Source: Polaromonas sp. YR568 (lineage in GTDB: Bacteria > Pseudomonadota > Gammaproteobacteria > Burkholderiales > Burkholderiaceae_C). Taken from it: DNA of 64,000 nt. The notes beneath the pieces were generated by a model. The model ran no database searches. It had not been told where the DNA came from and saw only the letters and a list, made by a program, of their open reading frames with translations. Both the position numbers and the translations under genes were made by a program. The DNA is taken from contig NZ_FPBM01000011.1 in the NCBI RefSeq assembly GCF_900116715.1, positions 1-64,000 on the forward strand, read 5' to 3'. Every line of letters begins with the position of its first letter. Position 1 is the stretch's first letter. Below are positions 16,335 to 24,992 of this stretch, piece after piece.

Positions 16335-17666
16335 ATGCAAGACAACCCGACCCAAGTCCCCCTGTGGCGCCAGCTGCAAGGGGCCGCCTCCCTGCTGATG
16401 GCCGTGCGCGACGGCCAGTCCATGACCGCCGCGCTGGAAGATGTCGACGGCGCGCTGCGGCCTGGCGTGCAGTCGCTGGGTTTTCACGCCTTGCGCTGGC
16501 TGGGCCGTGCCGAGGCTTTGCGCCAGCAACTGGCCCGCCGCCCGCCGCCGCCCGAAGCGGACGCTTTGCTCTGCGTAGCCCTGGCCCTGATCTGGACGGA
16601 GCACGACGCGCCCTACACAGCACATACACTGGTCGACCAGGCTGTCGAGGCCGCCAAACGCGGCGACGCGACGCAGCACCAGGCCAGTTTTATCAACGGC
16701 TGCCTGCGCCGGTTTTTGCGAGAACGCGACGAGCTGGTGGCGCGTACCGAAAAAAGCCCGCAAGCTGTCTGGAACCACCCCCAGTGGTGGATAGACCGGG
16801 TGCGCAAAGACCACCCCGGCCAGTGGCAGGCGATTTTGCAGGCCAATAACGCCCGCGCGCCGCTGATTCTGCGGGTCAATGAGCGGAAAACGACTCAAAC
16901 CCAGTATGTACGCGACCTGGGCGCTGTCGATGTGGAAGCAGCGCCGGTAGGAAAACAGGGTGTGATCCTGGCTGCGGCGCGGCCGGTGACGGGCTTGCCG
17001 GGTTTTGCCGAGGGGCATTTTTCGGTGCAGGATGCCGCGGCGCAGCTGGCCGCGCCCCTGCTTCTTGAGGGCCTGGCGGCGAAGGAGCCGGGCGCAAAGC
17101 TGAACATCCTCGACGCCTGCGCCGCGCCCGGTGGCAAGACCGCCCACCTGCTGGAGCTGGCCGACTGCGAGGTCATGGCGCTGGATATCGATGCCCGCCG
17201 CTGCGAGCGCATCCGCCAGAACCTGGGACGCCTGGGTTTGCACGCAGACATCCAGATAGGCGACGCCGGGATGCCCGATGCCTGGTGGGATGGCCGGTTG
17301 TTTGACGGCATCCTGCTGGATGCGCCGTGCACCGCCTCCGGCATCGTGCGGCGCCACCCCGACGTGCGCTGGCTGCGCCGGCCCGGCGATATCCCGCAAC
17401 TGGCCGCCATCCAGGCGCATTTGCTCAAAACCCTCTGGCCTTTGCTCAGGCCGGGCGGGCGCCTGCTTTATTGCACCTGTTCGGTTTTCCGGGCTGAAGG
17501 CGACAACCAGATACAAACGTTTCTTACGCACCACACCGACGCCCTATTACAGCCCTCGCCAGGGCATTTGCTCCCCCAAAGTGGCGTTGAAGCGACGGTC
17601 TTCCCGGACAATTTGATGCGTGAGCACGACGGTTTTTATTACGCACTCCTTGAAAAACGCGGCTGA
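16335..17666 (+). CDS. rsmB: 16S rRNA m5C967 methyltransferase RsmB
   Basis: A 443-residue enzyme that methylates C967 of 16S rRNA using SAM. The N-terminal NusB-like RNA-binding domain (about residues 1-140) is followed by a Rossmann methyltransferase domain with DACAAPGGKTAHLLEL, LDAPCTASGIVRRHPDVRW (one catalytic cysteine) and YCTCSVFRAEGDNQ (the second, TCS). A TTG at 16332 precedes; ATG 16335 is preferred. The 3' end overlaps the next gene by 47 bases if that gene uses its first GTG, consistent with the conserved rsmB-DUF4390-ntrYX order in Burkholderiales. Confidence 0.95.
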   Translation: MQDNPTQVPLWRQLQGAASLLMAVRDGQSMTAALEDVDGALRPGVQSLGFHALRWLGRAEALRQQLARRPPPPEADALLCVALALIWTEHDAPYTAHTLVDQAVEAAKRGDATQHQASFINGCLRRFLRERDELVARTEKSPQAVWNHPQWWIDRVRKDHPGQWQAILQANNARAPLILRVNERKTTQTQYVRDLGAVDVEAAPVGKQGVILAAARPVTGLPGFAEGHFSVQDAAAQLAAPLLLEGLAAKEPGAKLNILDACAAPGGKTAHLLELADCEVMALDIDARRCERIRQNLGRLGLHADIQIGDAGMPDAWWDGRLFDGILLDAPCTASGIVRRHPDVRWLRRPGDIPQLAAIQAHLLKTLWPLLRPGGRLLYCTCSVFRAEGDNQIQTFLTHHTDALLQPSPGHLLPQSGVEATVFPDNLMREHDGFYYALLEKRG

Positions 17667-18333
17667 CTCCCGCCAGCGTGCCGTGGGCGCCTTGGGCGTC
17701 TTCACCCGGTGGGTGCTGGGCGTGTGCCTGTGCGCCATGCTGGCCTGGCTGCCCGGCCCGGCATCCGCCACCGAAATCACCCAGCTGCGCGTGGAGCGCG
17801 GGGATGACGGCGTGCACCTCTCGGCCCAGGTCCGGTTTGACTTGCCGTTTGTGGTGGAAGACGCCCTGCTCAAGGGCATTCCCATGTTTTTTGTGGTCGA
17901 AGCCGATATTTACCGGGACCGCTGGTACTGGACGGACCCGCGCGTGGTCAGCGCCGCCCGCACCATCCGCCTGGCCTACCAGCCGCTCACCCGCCGCTGG
18001 CGCGTCAACATCGCATCGGGGCTGATCACCAGCTCCGGCGGCCTGCGCGCCACACTGAACCAGAACTACGAAACCCTGTCCGACGCCCTGTCGGCCATCC
18101 AGCGCGTCGCGCGCTGGAAGATCGCCGAAGCCGGCGAAATAGATCCTGATGCTTCGCACAAGCTGGACTTCACCTTCCGGCTCGACCTGACCCAGCTGCC
18201 GCGCCCCTTCCAGATCGGGGTGGCCGGGCAGAAGGAATGGAATATTTCCGCACAGGTCAAAGAGCGGCTGAAGCTTGAGCCCGCAGCGCCGCAGGCTGCG
18301 CCCGCGGCGGCAGGCACCGAGGGCGCCAAGTGA
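17620..18333 (+). CDS. DUF4390 domain protein (exported, NtrYX-associated)
   Basis: A 237-residue protein of unknown function. It has a hydrophobic N-terminal segment (about residues 27-47) then ASATE, suggesting export or membrane anchoring, and the DUF4390 core with LPFVVEDALLKGIPMFF and DRWYWTDPRVVSAARTIRL. Start choice is uncertain: GTG 17620 overlaps rsmB by 47 bases, while TTG 17650 or GTG 17683 would shorten the N-terminus. Its stop overlaps the GTG of the ntrY-type kinase by 4 bases, so it is translationally coupled to the kinase. A role in sensing for that kinase is plausible but unproven. Confidence 0.85.
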   Translation: MSTTVFITHSLKNAADSRQRAVGALGVFTRWVLGVCLCAMLAWLPGPASATEITQLRVERGDDGVHLSAQVRFDLPFVVEDALLKGIPMFFVVEADIYRDRWYWTDPRVVSAARTIRLAYQPLTRRWRVNIASGLITSSGGLRATLNQNYETLSDALSAIQRVARWKIAEAGEIDPDASHKLDFTFRLDLTQLPRPFQIGVAGQKEWNISAQVKERLKLEPAAPQAAPAAAGTEGAK

Positions 18334-20654
18334 ACCTGCAGGTCAGCGGAGGGTCCCTTAAAAGCAGCAAAGCCTTTCGCTGGACGGTCGGCGTCGGCAT
18401 AGGCACCATCGTGGCGCTTGGCCTGGTGCTGATGTTCCTGCTCACGCAGGCCACCGGCAACCGCGAGCTCTACGAGCGCAACTACACGCTGCTCCTCATC
18501 CTGAATGTGGCGGTGGCCGGTTTGCTGCTGCTGGTGATCGGCTGGATTGTTGCGCGGCTGGCGCTGCGCCTGCGCCGCGGCCGTTTCGGCAGCCGCCTGC
18601 TGGTCAAGCTTGCCGCCATCTTCGCGCTTGTCGGCTTGATGCCGGGGCTCATGATTTACGTGGTGTCCTATCAGTTCGTCTCGCGCTCCATTGAAAGCTG
18701 GTTTGACGTGGAGGTCGAGGGTGCGCTGGCGGCCGGCCTCAACCTGGGCCGCGCCACGCTGGATACGCTGGCCGCCGACCTGGGCAACAAGACGCGGCAA
18801 GCCGCCACGCAGATCGCCGAAACCCCCGACGCGATGGCGGGCCTGGCGCTTGAGCGCCTGCGCGACCAGCTCCAGGCCAGCGATGTGGTGCTCTGGAGCC
18901 CCTCCGGCCAGGTGATTGCCAGCGCCGGCGAATCCCGCTTTCTGCTCAAACCCGAGCGACCATCGGTGCAGCAGTTGCGCAGCGCGCGCACGCAGCGCGT
19001 CATCACGCAAATCGAAGGTCTGGACGAGGTGGTGTCGGCCGGCAATGGCGAGCTGACGGCCGGCGTCAGCGGCCCTGCGGCCAACGTCGGCACGGCGCCG
19101 CGGGTCAAGGCCATTGCCGTGGTGAACAACCCGAATGTGAATGTGCTGGGTGATTCCCGGTTTTTGCAGGTCACCCAGCTATTGCCCGAAGGCCTGGTGG
19201 CCAACGCCATTGCCGTGCAGGAGGCCAACCGCGAATACCAGGAGCGCGCGCTGGCGCGCGGCGGCCTGCGCAAAATGTACATAGGCACACTCACGCTCAG
19301 CCTCTTTCTGGCCGTGTTTGGCGCCGTGCTGCTGGCGGTGGTGCTGGGCAACCAGCTGGCCAAACCGCTGCTGGTGCTGGCCGAGGGCGTGCGGCAGGTG
19401 GCGCAGGGCGACTTGACGCCCAAGGCCGCGCTGCACGGCAAAGACGAACTGGGCGGGCTCACGCGCTCGTTTGCCGACATGACACAGCAACTGTCCGACG
19501 CCCGATCGGCCGTGCAGCAAAGCATGAGCCAGGTCGACGCCGCGCGCGCCAACCTGCAGACCATTCTGGACAACCTCACGGCCGGCGTCATCGTGCTCGA
19601 TGTGCGCGGCCGCATCCAGTCGAGTAACCCAGGGGCGACGCGCATCCTGCGTGCGCCGCTGGCGGCCTATCACGGCAAATCGCTAGGCGAGGTGCCGGGC
19701 CTGGGCGTGTTTGCCAAAGATGTGCTGGCGCAATTTGCCGACTACCTCAGCGACAACGCGCCCCACGGGCTGGAGCACTGGCAGCAATCCTTTGAGCTCA
19801 ATGCGGCCGTACCCGGCGCGCCCGACAACGCGATCACCGTGGTTGCCCGCGGCGCCAAGATGCCCGGCACTGAGGAATTTTTGCTGGTGTTCGACGACAT
19901 CTCGGAGATGGTTTCAGCCCAGCGCGCGCAGGCCTGGGGCGAGGTGGCACGCAGGCTGGCCCACGAAATCAAGAACCCGCTCACGCCGATTCAGCTGTCG
20001 GCTGAGCGCCTTGAGATGAAGCTCACCGGCAAGGTGGGCGAAGCCGAGCAGACGCTGCTCACCAAGTCCGTCAAAACCATCGTGGACCAGGTCGACGCCA
20101 TGAAGCGGCTCGTCAACGAGTTCCGCGACTATGCCCGCCTGCCCGCCGCCGAGCTCAAGCCCGTGGACCTCAATGCCCTGGTCGGCGATGTGATGCAGCT
20201 CTACCTGAGCGACCCTTACGCCGACGGCCACGGCGGTCAGCGCAGCGGCAGCGCCGCCGCGGTCCCCGTCGTGACAGACCTGGACCCCAAGGCCCCGCCC
20301 ATCCAGGGCGACGCGCAGCAGCTGCGCCAGGTTATCCACAACCTGCTGCAAAACGCGCAGGACGCCCAGGAGGGCAAAGAGGGCGCGCGCGTCACCCTCA
20401 AAACTGAATATTCCGACAGCTCCAAGCGCGTGCGCCTGATCGTGCGCGACAACGGCACCGGTTTCCCCGAGCACATCCTCAAACGCGCATTCGAGCCCTA
20501 TGTCACCACCAAGGTCAAAGGCACCGGGCTGGGGCTGGCGGTGGTCAAAAAAATCGCCGACGAGCACGGCGCGCGCATCGATATTTCCAATCGCATTACG
20601 GACGGCGCAGTGCAAGGGGCACAAGTGTCGTTATCATTTGCAGTTGTGGCATAA
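18330..20654 (+). CDS. ntrY: NtrY-type membrane sensor histidine kinase
   Basis: A 774-residue inner-membrane kinase. Hydrophobic segments lie around residues 14-36, 47-70, 88-110 and 318-340, enclosing a periplasmic region. A HAMP segment follows the last helix (QLAKPLLVLAEGVRQVAQGD), then a PAS-like domain (about 405-530), the phosphoacceptor motif RRLAHEIKNPLTPIQLSAER (His in AHEIKNP) and the ATPase boxes N (HNLLQNAQDAQ), G1 (DNGTGFPEHI) and G2 (KGTGLGLAVVKKI). It starts with GTG overlapping the DUF4390 stop. The response regulator follows after 73 bases. The signal is unknown; family members respond to nitrogen status or redox. Confidence 0.92.
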   Translation: MNLQVSGGSLKSSKAFRWTVGVGIGTIVALGLVLMFLLTQATGNRELYERNYTLLLILNVAVAGLLLLVIGWIVARLALRLRRGRFGSRLLVKLAAIFALVGLMPGLMIYVVSYQFVSRSIESWFDVEVEGALAAGLNLGRATLDTLAADLGNKTRQAATQIAETPDAMAGLALERLRDQLQASDVVLWSPSGQVIASAGESRFLLKPERPSVQQLRSARTQRVITQIEGLDEVVSAGNGELTAGVSGPAANVGTAPRVKAIAVVNNPNVNVLGDSRFLQVTQLLPEGLVANAIAVQEANREYQERALARGGLRKMYIGTLTLSLFLAVFGAVLLAVVLGNQLAKPLLVLAEGVRQVAQGDLTPKAALHGKDELGGLTRSFADMTQQLSDARSAVQQSMSQVDAARANLQTILDNLTAGVIVLDVRGRIQSSNPGATRILRAPLAAYHGKSLGEVPGLGVFAKDVLAQFADYLSDNAPHGLEHWQQSFELNAAVPGAPDNAITVVARGAKMPGTEEFLLVFDDISEMVSAQRAQAWGEVARRLAHEIKNPLTPIQLSAERLEMKLTGKVGEAEQTLLTKSVKTIVDQVDAMKRLVNEFRDYARLPAAELKPVDLNALVGDVMQLYLSDPYADGHGGQRSGSAAAVPVVTDLDPKAPPIQGDAQQLRQVIHNLLQNAQDAQEGKEGARVTLKTEYSDSSKRVRLIVRDNGTGFPEHILKRAFEPYVTTKVKGTGLGLAVVKKIADEHGARIDISNRITDGAVQGAQVSLSFAVVA

Positions 20655-20727
20655 CAACACATTCAGTAACACTTCGATCTCGAACTAAAGCACGGCATCG
20701 CAACAACAGGCAGGCAGCAACTCAATC

Positions 20728-21408
20728 ATGGCAAATATTCTGGTGGTCGACGACGAACTGGGCATACGCGACCTTCTCTCAGAAATTCTCAATGACGAAG
20801 GGCATCAGGTCGAGCTTGCCGAAAATGCGGCGCAGGCCCGCGCCGCCCGTGGGCGCTCCCGGCCCGACCTGGTGCTGCTGGACATCTGGATGCCCGACAC
20901 CGACGGCGTGACACTGCTTAAGGAGTGGTCCTCCAGCGGCCTGCTCACCATGCCCGTCATCATGATGAGCGGCCATGCCACCATCGACACCGCCGTGGAA
21001 GCCACCAAGATCGGCGCCATGGCGTTTCTTGAAAAGCCCATCACGCTGCAAAAACTTTTGAAAGCAGTGGAGCAGGGGCTGACCAAAACAGCCGCCCGCA
21101 AACCCGCTGCCCCCAACAGCAGCCCAGCAGCCCATCCCGCCGACCTCACGGTCGAAGCTGTCATGACCGGCGGCGTGCTGCCCGCACCTGTTGATCTGGG
21201 CCCGCAGGCCACGCAGAGTTTTCTGCTCGAAAAGCCGCTGCGCGATGCGCGCGACGAATTTGAAAAAGCCTACTTTGAATTCCACCTGGCCAAAGAGGGC
21301 GGCTCCATGACCCGCGTGGCCGAAAAAACAGGCCTGGAACGCACCCATCTCTACCGCAAACTCAAGCAATTGGGCGTGGATCTGACCCGCGGAAAACGCG
21401 GCGTCTGA
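20728..21408 (+). CDS. Short NtrX-like response regulator (receiver + Fis-type HTH)
   Basis: A 226-residue partner of the kinase just upstream. The N-terminal receiver (about 1-120) has acidic residues VVDDE, the phosphoacceptor in LVLLDIWMPDTDG and the conserved Lys in FLEKPITL. A Pro/Ala-rich linker (about 125-150) leads to a Fis-type helix-turn-helix at the C-terminus (RVAEKTGLERTHLYRKLKQL). The central sigma-54 AAA+ domain of canonical NtrX is absent: there is no GESGTGK or GAFTGA sequence and only about 55 residues between receiver and HTH region. It therefore probably does not activate sigma-54 polymerase. The C-terminal lysine/arginine end is typical. Confidence 0.9.
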   Translation: MANILVVDDELGIRDLLSEILNDEGHQVELAENAAQARAARGRSRPDLVLLDIWMPDTDGVTLLKEWSSSGLLTMPVIMMSGHATIDTAVEATKIGAMAFLEKPITLQKLLKAVEQGLTKTAARKPAAPNSSPAAHPADLTVEAVMTGGVLPAPVDLGPQATQSFLLEKPLRDARDEFEKAYFEFHLAKEGGSMTRVAEKTGLERTHLYRKLKQLGVDLTRGKRGV

Positions 21409-21466
21409 TGGCCGCCTGCCCGGCAAGCCGGGCACCCTCTGCGGGTGATATATAATCTAAGGCTCA

Positions 21467-21542
21467 GGCCCGGTAGCTCAGTCGGTAGAGCAGAGGATTG
21501 AAAATCCTTGTGTCGGTGGTTCGATTCCGCCCCAGGCCACCA
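21467..21542 (+). tRNA. trnF: tRNA-Phe (anticodon GAA)
   Basis: A 76-nt cloverleaf with anticodon loop TTGAAAA (GAA, Phe), T arm GGTGG-TTCGATT-CCGCC and encoded CCA at 540-542 of the 21-kb block (21540-21542). The acceptor stem 21467-21473 / 21532-21538 has one non-Watson-Crick pair, C21471 opposite A21534 (a 5-68 mismatch). A TATAAT box lies at 21450-21455, a good position for its promoter. An intrinsic terminator follows 9 bases after the CCA end, so it is a single-gene unit. Confidence 0.95.
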
Positions 21543-21551
21543 TATTCCATG

Positions 21552-21587
21552 CGCCCCAGCGCCCTTTTCGGGTTCTGGGGCGTTTTT
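21552..21587 (+). terminator. Intrinsic terminator of tRNA-Phe
   Basis: A perfect 8-bp stem, CGCCCCAG (21552-21559) with CTGGGGCG (21575-21582), is followed by five T residues, G and three more T residues. It starts 9 bases after the tRNA, so it should end the tRNA-Phe transcript. Confidence 0.92.
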
Positions 21588-21718
21588 GTTTGCCGGGCTT
21601 TAAGATGTGCCGTTTTACACCCTGAACGATTTGCTTGCCGCAGTCATTGATTGTCCAATGACCTCGAAATCCGGCAGGCCAATTTCAGGTTGGCGATCAT
21701 CAATACTCGGGACTTCAT

Positions 21719-22582
21719 TTGAACTACCACGTCACTCACATCACGTGCAACGGCCAGGCGCACGGCTTAAACGGTTATCGGGAAGTGGTCGAGTCCGTCA
21801 TCTGGGGCCTGCGTGAGTTGGGGCACACGGTTGAGTCCGGCCTGGATACGTTCTCTTCATCGGCAACGAATATCGTCTTTGGCGCCCAAATGGTTGAGAT
21901 GGACGTGCTGGAAAAGCTGCCACCCTCGACCATTGTCTATAACTTCGAACAGCTTCGAGGCACGACCTCGCTCAAGCCGCAGCTGATTCATGCCGCGGCG
22001 AATTTCAGGATTTGGGATTACACCGAAGCAAACGTGGACGTCTGGAGGAGTCTCAATGCGGATTTGCGGATTGTTCCGGTGGGTTATGCGGAACCTCTGA
22101 CGCGAATCCCCAGAGCGGCAACGCAGGACATCGACGTTCTGATGTACGGCTCGCCTGGTCCCGATCGGATGGATGCGTTCTTTCATCTGTGTCATTCCGG
22201 GCTCAAGACCGTCTTTGTGTGCGGCCTGTACGGGAGCGCGAGGGATGAATTGATTTCGCGATCAAAAATAATCGTGAACATCAATTTCTATACGGCCAAA
22301 AAAATATTTGAGGTCGTTCGCGTTTCTTATCTGTTGGCCAATCGCAAAGCCGTAGTGGCCGACATTGATCCGGAAACTTATATTGAGGAAGATATTCGCG
22401 CCGGAATCTGCGTGGCGGCTCCGTCAATGCTGGTTCAGGAGTGCCACGACATCGCCGCCAATGAGAGTCGCCGCAGAGCGATAGAAGAATCTGGATTTGA
22501 GGTTATTCGAAGCCGCGACATCAGGCCTATCCTCGAAGCTGCCCTGGCAAACTCAGATCAGAGGGTTCAAAGGCGAGTCTGA
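21719..22582 (+). CDS. Glycosyltransferase-like protein, stand-alone
   Basis: A 287-residue putative cytoplasmic protein. The C-terminal half resembles family 1-type glycosyltransferases: a strand-loop VLMYGSPG, then SRSKIIVNINFYTAKKIFEVVRVSYLLANRKAVVAD, where the conserved Glu of such enzymes would be in IFEVVR. No signal peptide is seen. The start is a TTG at 21719 with no strong ribosome site and no better upstream candidate, so it is tentative. Base composition is lower in G+C than the neighbours, and the gene sits alone between the tRNA-Phe terminator and its own terminator, which suggests acquisition next to a tRNA. Substrate unknown. Confidence 0.6.
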   Translation: MNYHVTHITCNGQAHGLNGYREVVESVIWGLRELGHTVESGLDTFSSSATNIVFGAQMVEMDVLEKLPPSTIVYNFEQLRGTTSLKPQLIHAAANFRIWDYTEANVDVWRSLNADLRIVPVGYAEPLTRIPRAATQDIDVLMYGSPGPDRMDAFFHLCHSGLKTVFVCGLYGSARDELISRSKIIVNINFYTAKKIFEVVRVSYLLANRKAVVADIDPETYIEEDIRAGICVAAPSMLVQECHDIAANESRRRAIEESGFEVIRSRDIRPILEAALANSDQRVQRRV

Positions 22583-22604
22583 CAGGTCGGCAGGCGCACA
22601 GCAC

Positions 22605-22640
22605 AAGACCCCGCAGCGCCTGAGCGTGCGGGGTCTTTCG
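22605..22640 (+). terminator. Intrinsic terminator of the glycosyltransferase-like gene
   Basis: An 11-bp perfect stem, AAGACCCCGCA (22605-22615) with TGCGGGGTCTT (22627-22637), followed by TTCGGTTTTC. It lies 22 bases after the gene stop and may serve both strands because the arms begin with AA and end with TT; the DUF4148 gene on the other strand ends at 22706. Confidence 0.85.
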
Positions 22641-22705
22641 GTTTTCAATGATCAACGGTGGCGGCTGTCACAGCCTCCGCCACTGATCAACAGCGCAAAA
22701 AGCGC

Positions 22706-23026
22706 TTATTGAACAACAGGGTAGTCGCGATCAATTGCCGAGACGGAAATCGGAGCGCCGATTTCGGCTTGTACTTCGGCGCGGCTCTTGGTGCTGACGG
22801 GGGCTGCCACTTCGGCTGCCTGGTAGCTGGGGCCAATGTTCACGGAGTAACCATCGCGCTGGGCTTGTGCGAGTTCTGCGCGGACATCTGCACGGGTCTT
22901 GGTGCTGACTGAGTTCACCTTCTCTTGTGGGAAGGGGTCGCGGCCTTCGGCGTAGCTGCTGGCGGAGCCGAAGAAGGCGAGTGCGGAGACGGCAAGAACG
23001 GAGGCGGAGACGAGATTCGATTTCAT
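22706..23026 (-). CDS. DUF4148 secreted protein (copy 1)
   Basis: A 106-residue exported protein of unknown function. A signal peptide covers about residues 1-26 (LAFFGSASSYAEG), followed by two copies of the DUF4148 pattern, KTRADVRAELAQAQRDG and KSRAEVQAEIG. Such proteins are abundant in Burkholderiales and their role is not known. A second gene of this type lies at 24548-24829 with a very similar start (MKSN) and one KTRAEVKSEVIQAQ motif; a LysR gene lies between them. AAGGAAA precedes the ATG on the minus strand. Confidence 0.9.
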   Translation of the reverse strand: MKSNLVSASVLAVSALAFFGSASSYAEGRDPFPQEKVNSVSTKTRADVRAELAQAQRDGYSVNIGPSYQAAEVAAPVSTKSRAEVQAEIGAPISVSAIDRDYPVVQ

Positions 23027-23415
23027 GATGAATTTTCCTTTGGATGATTAAAAAAATCCGGTCGGACGGGCTGTGTGCCCGAGGGGCCTTCCTCGCTGAG
23101 TCGCTGTTATGAATGTGGCTCACCGATGCTTCCAACCTTGTTCCGCCAGGCCGATAGACAAGTGCGTGTTTGCAGAACATTCCATTGCCGGAACTGGAAC
23201 AATGAAGCGGTGAAATCCTGGAACTTTTTTGAATGAAAGTTTTTTGAAAGCATCGCGTCAAGAGTGCAGCGATCTCTTGTTGCGCGCGTTCATGCAGTTT
23301 CTGATGGGCATGTGGGGGCGAAGCGCCGGCTTTCCATCACGGCGGTGATGGATGATGGAGAGGGAACAAAATGGCCCTCAACAATTCAGCGACGAATTGC
23401 CGGCGCGCGAAAAAC
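23027..23415. promoter_or_regulatory. Intergenic region with inverted repeat, upstream of DUF4148 copy 1
   Basis: No gene is supported in these 389 bases between the LysR stop and the DUF4148 start. It must hold the DUF4148 promoter on the minus strand. A perfect TTCCA-N10-TGGAA dyad lies at 23180-23199 within a longer partly symmetric stretch, a plausible regulator site. The segment near 23215-23250 is locally AT-rich. Function is inferred from position only. Confidence 0.4.
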
Positions 23416-24342
23416 TCAGTCCTGCCGCGCTTCCATTTTTTTGATCACCCGGCGTGTGTACTCGGTCATGAACTCGAGAAACACACTCGTGCGCACAGGA
23501 ATGAATTTGCGGCTTGGCAAGGCCGCATACAAGGTGTTGGTGCCGGTGATCCAGGGCGAGAGGATGCGTTGCAGCGCGCCGCTGTTGAGATGGTTGGCCA
23601 CCAGGTCGATCGACTGGCTCATGATGCCGGCGCCGTCCACGCAGGCGCGTATCAAGGTGTCTGAGTGATTGACCAGCATGCTCGGCTCGAGTTGCACTTC
23701 GACCACGCGCTTGCCCTCGTTGGGATTGGTCAAACGCCATACGCGGTGGCGGTTGGCGGCCTGCTTCACACGCAGGCAGTGGTGCTGCGGCAGGTCTTCG
23801 GGCCGTGCCGGCGTGCCGTTGCGGCGCAGGTACTCGGGCGAGGCGCAAAGAACCCCGTCAGATGAGGCAATAGGCCGCGCAATGATGTTGGCGTCAAAGG
23901 TATCGGCCGCGCCCAGCAAGGTGAGGTCGTAGTCTTCCACCGGCGGCACCAGCGGCGAGTCGACATGGATGTCGAGCACCACCTTGGGGTAGCGCCGCCC
24001 GAACTCGGCCACCAGCGGCGCCAGCACATGCACGGCGAACACCGGCGGCGTCATGATGCGGATGGTGCCGGACATCTCCTGTGCATGGGCCTGTGCGGCG
24101 GCATGGGCTTCGTCGATGTCGGTCAGGATGTGGCGCACCCGCGCCAGGTAGGTTTCGCCGGCGTCCGTCAGCGCGAGGCGGCGCGTGGTGCGCTGCAGCA
24201 GCCGCACGCCCAGATGGTCTTCCAGGTCGCCGACAAGGCGCGTCACAACGGCCGACGACATGTCGAATTTGCGTGCCGCGGCGGCAAAACTGCCGTCATC
24301 GACCACTTGCTGGAAGACGCGCATTGACTGAAGCCTGTCCAT
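23416..24342 (-). CDS. LysR family transcriptional regulator
   Basis: A 308-residue DNA-binding regulator. The N-terminal winged HTH (about residues 1-60) reads MDRLQSMRVFQQVVDDGSF then AARKFDMSSAVVTRLVGDLE and GVRLLQRTTRRLALTDAG, the classic LysR pattern of the DsdC/AaeR-like group. The C-terminal substrate-binding domain starts near residue 90 (SGTIRIMTPP). It reads away from the DUF4148 gene at 24548; the 205-base gap has a LysR-type dyad. Ligand unknown. Confidence 0.92.
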   Translation of the reverse strand: MDRLQSMRVFQQVVDDGSFAAAARKFDMSSAVVTRLVGDLEDHLGVRLLQRTTRRLALTDAGETYLARVRHILTDIDEAHAAAQAHAQEMSGTIRIMTPPVFAVHVLAPLVAEFGRRYPKVVLDIHVDSPLVPPVEDYDLTLLGAADTFDANIIARPIASSDGVLCASPEYLRRNGTPARPEDLPQHHCLRVKQAANRHRVWRLTNPNEGKRVVEVQLEPSMLVNHSDTLIRACVDGAGIMSQSIDLVANHLNSGALQRILSPWITGTNTLYAALPSRKFIPVRTSVFLEFMTEYTRRVIKKMEARQD

Positions 24343-24370
24343 GGTTAACCCTTATATAACACCTTTATTG

Positions 24371-24399
24371 TTGCTAATTTAACAGCAATGTATTGTTGT
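24371..24399. promoter_or_regulatory. Candidate LysR operator between lysR-type gene and DUF4148 copy 2
   Basis: Two overlapping dyads lie in an AT-rich gap between divergent genes: TTGCT-N8-AGCAA (24371-24388) and the near-palindrome ACAGCAATGTATTGTTGT (24382-24399; two of nine half-site positions fail to match). Spaced dyads in the shared promoter are typical LysR targets (T-N11-A class). Auto-control and control of the DUF4148 gene are inferred. Confidence 0.45.
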
Positions 24400-24547
24400 G
24401 AATGGTATTTTTTGTTTGATTTGACAGGAATACAGTTCATACATCGATGAGCCAAAGCCCCTTACAAGGCGACTCACCGAGGCTGGACAGACGGGGAGAT
24501 GAGCCCGCCATGCCCGGAACGTCATTAACTTTGAAAGGATATTCATC

Positions 24548-24829
24548 ATGAAATCGAACTTTATTGCCGCCGCTGTCGTTGCTGTTGCCGCCCTGTCTTC
24601 CGTGGCTGCTTCCGCCCAACCCCTGAACGGCTTCCTGCTGGAGCAAATGCAGGCTCCTACCAGCAAGACCCGCGCTGAAGTCAAGAGCGAAGTGATCCAG
24701 GCGCAAAACGCCAATGCAGCTTCCAGCTACAACGGCGCAACCGCCCAGCAAAACCTGAGCGCTCCCCGTGCCGAAAAGGCCGGCGCAGCTCCCCAGGCTG
24801 CCGCTGAATTCGTCAAGACCGCCCAGTAA
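24548..24829 (+). CDS. DUF4148 secreted protein (copy 2)
   Basis: A 93-residue exported protein. A signal peptide spans about residues 1-23 (ending VAASAQ), then one DUF4148-type motif SKTRAEVKSEVIQAQ, then a Gln/Ala-rich tail. It is paralogous in design to the gene at 22706-23026 but shares only the signal region and motif. GAAAGGA lies 8 bases upstream of the ATG. It is divergently transcribed from the LysR gene, which is its most likely regulator. Confidence 0.88.
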   Translation: MKSNFIAAAVVAVAALSSVAASAQPLNGFLLEQMQAPTSKTRAEVKSEVIQAQNANAASSYNGATAQQNLSAPRAEKAGAAPQAAAEFVKTAQ

Positions 24830-24992
24830 GCCGCAAGGCTGGACGCGCCCCGCTCTACAAGTCTCCGGCAAGGCATCCGCAAGGTGTCTTGACGACGGCT
24901 TGAGAGCAGGCGCCGGCTCCGGCAGATACTGTTGAGCAGCTACGCGAACGGCCCTATTCGCCTCACGAAGCGCAACTGCCTCAGGCCGTGCG

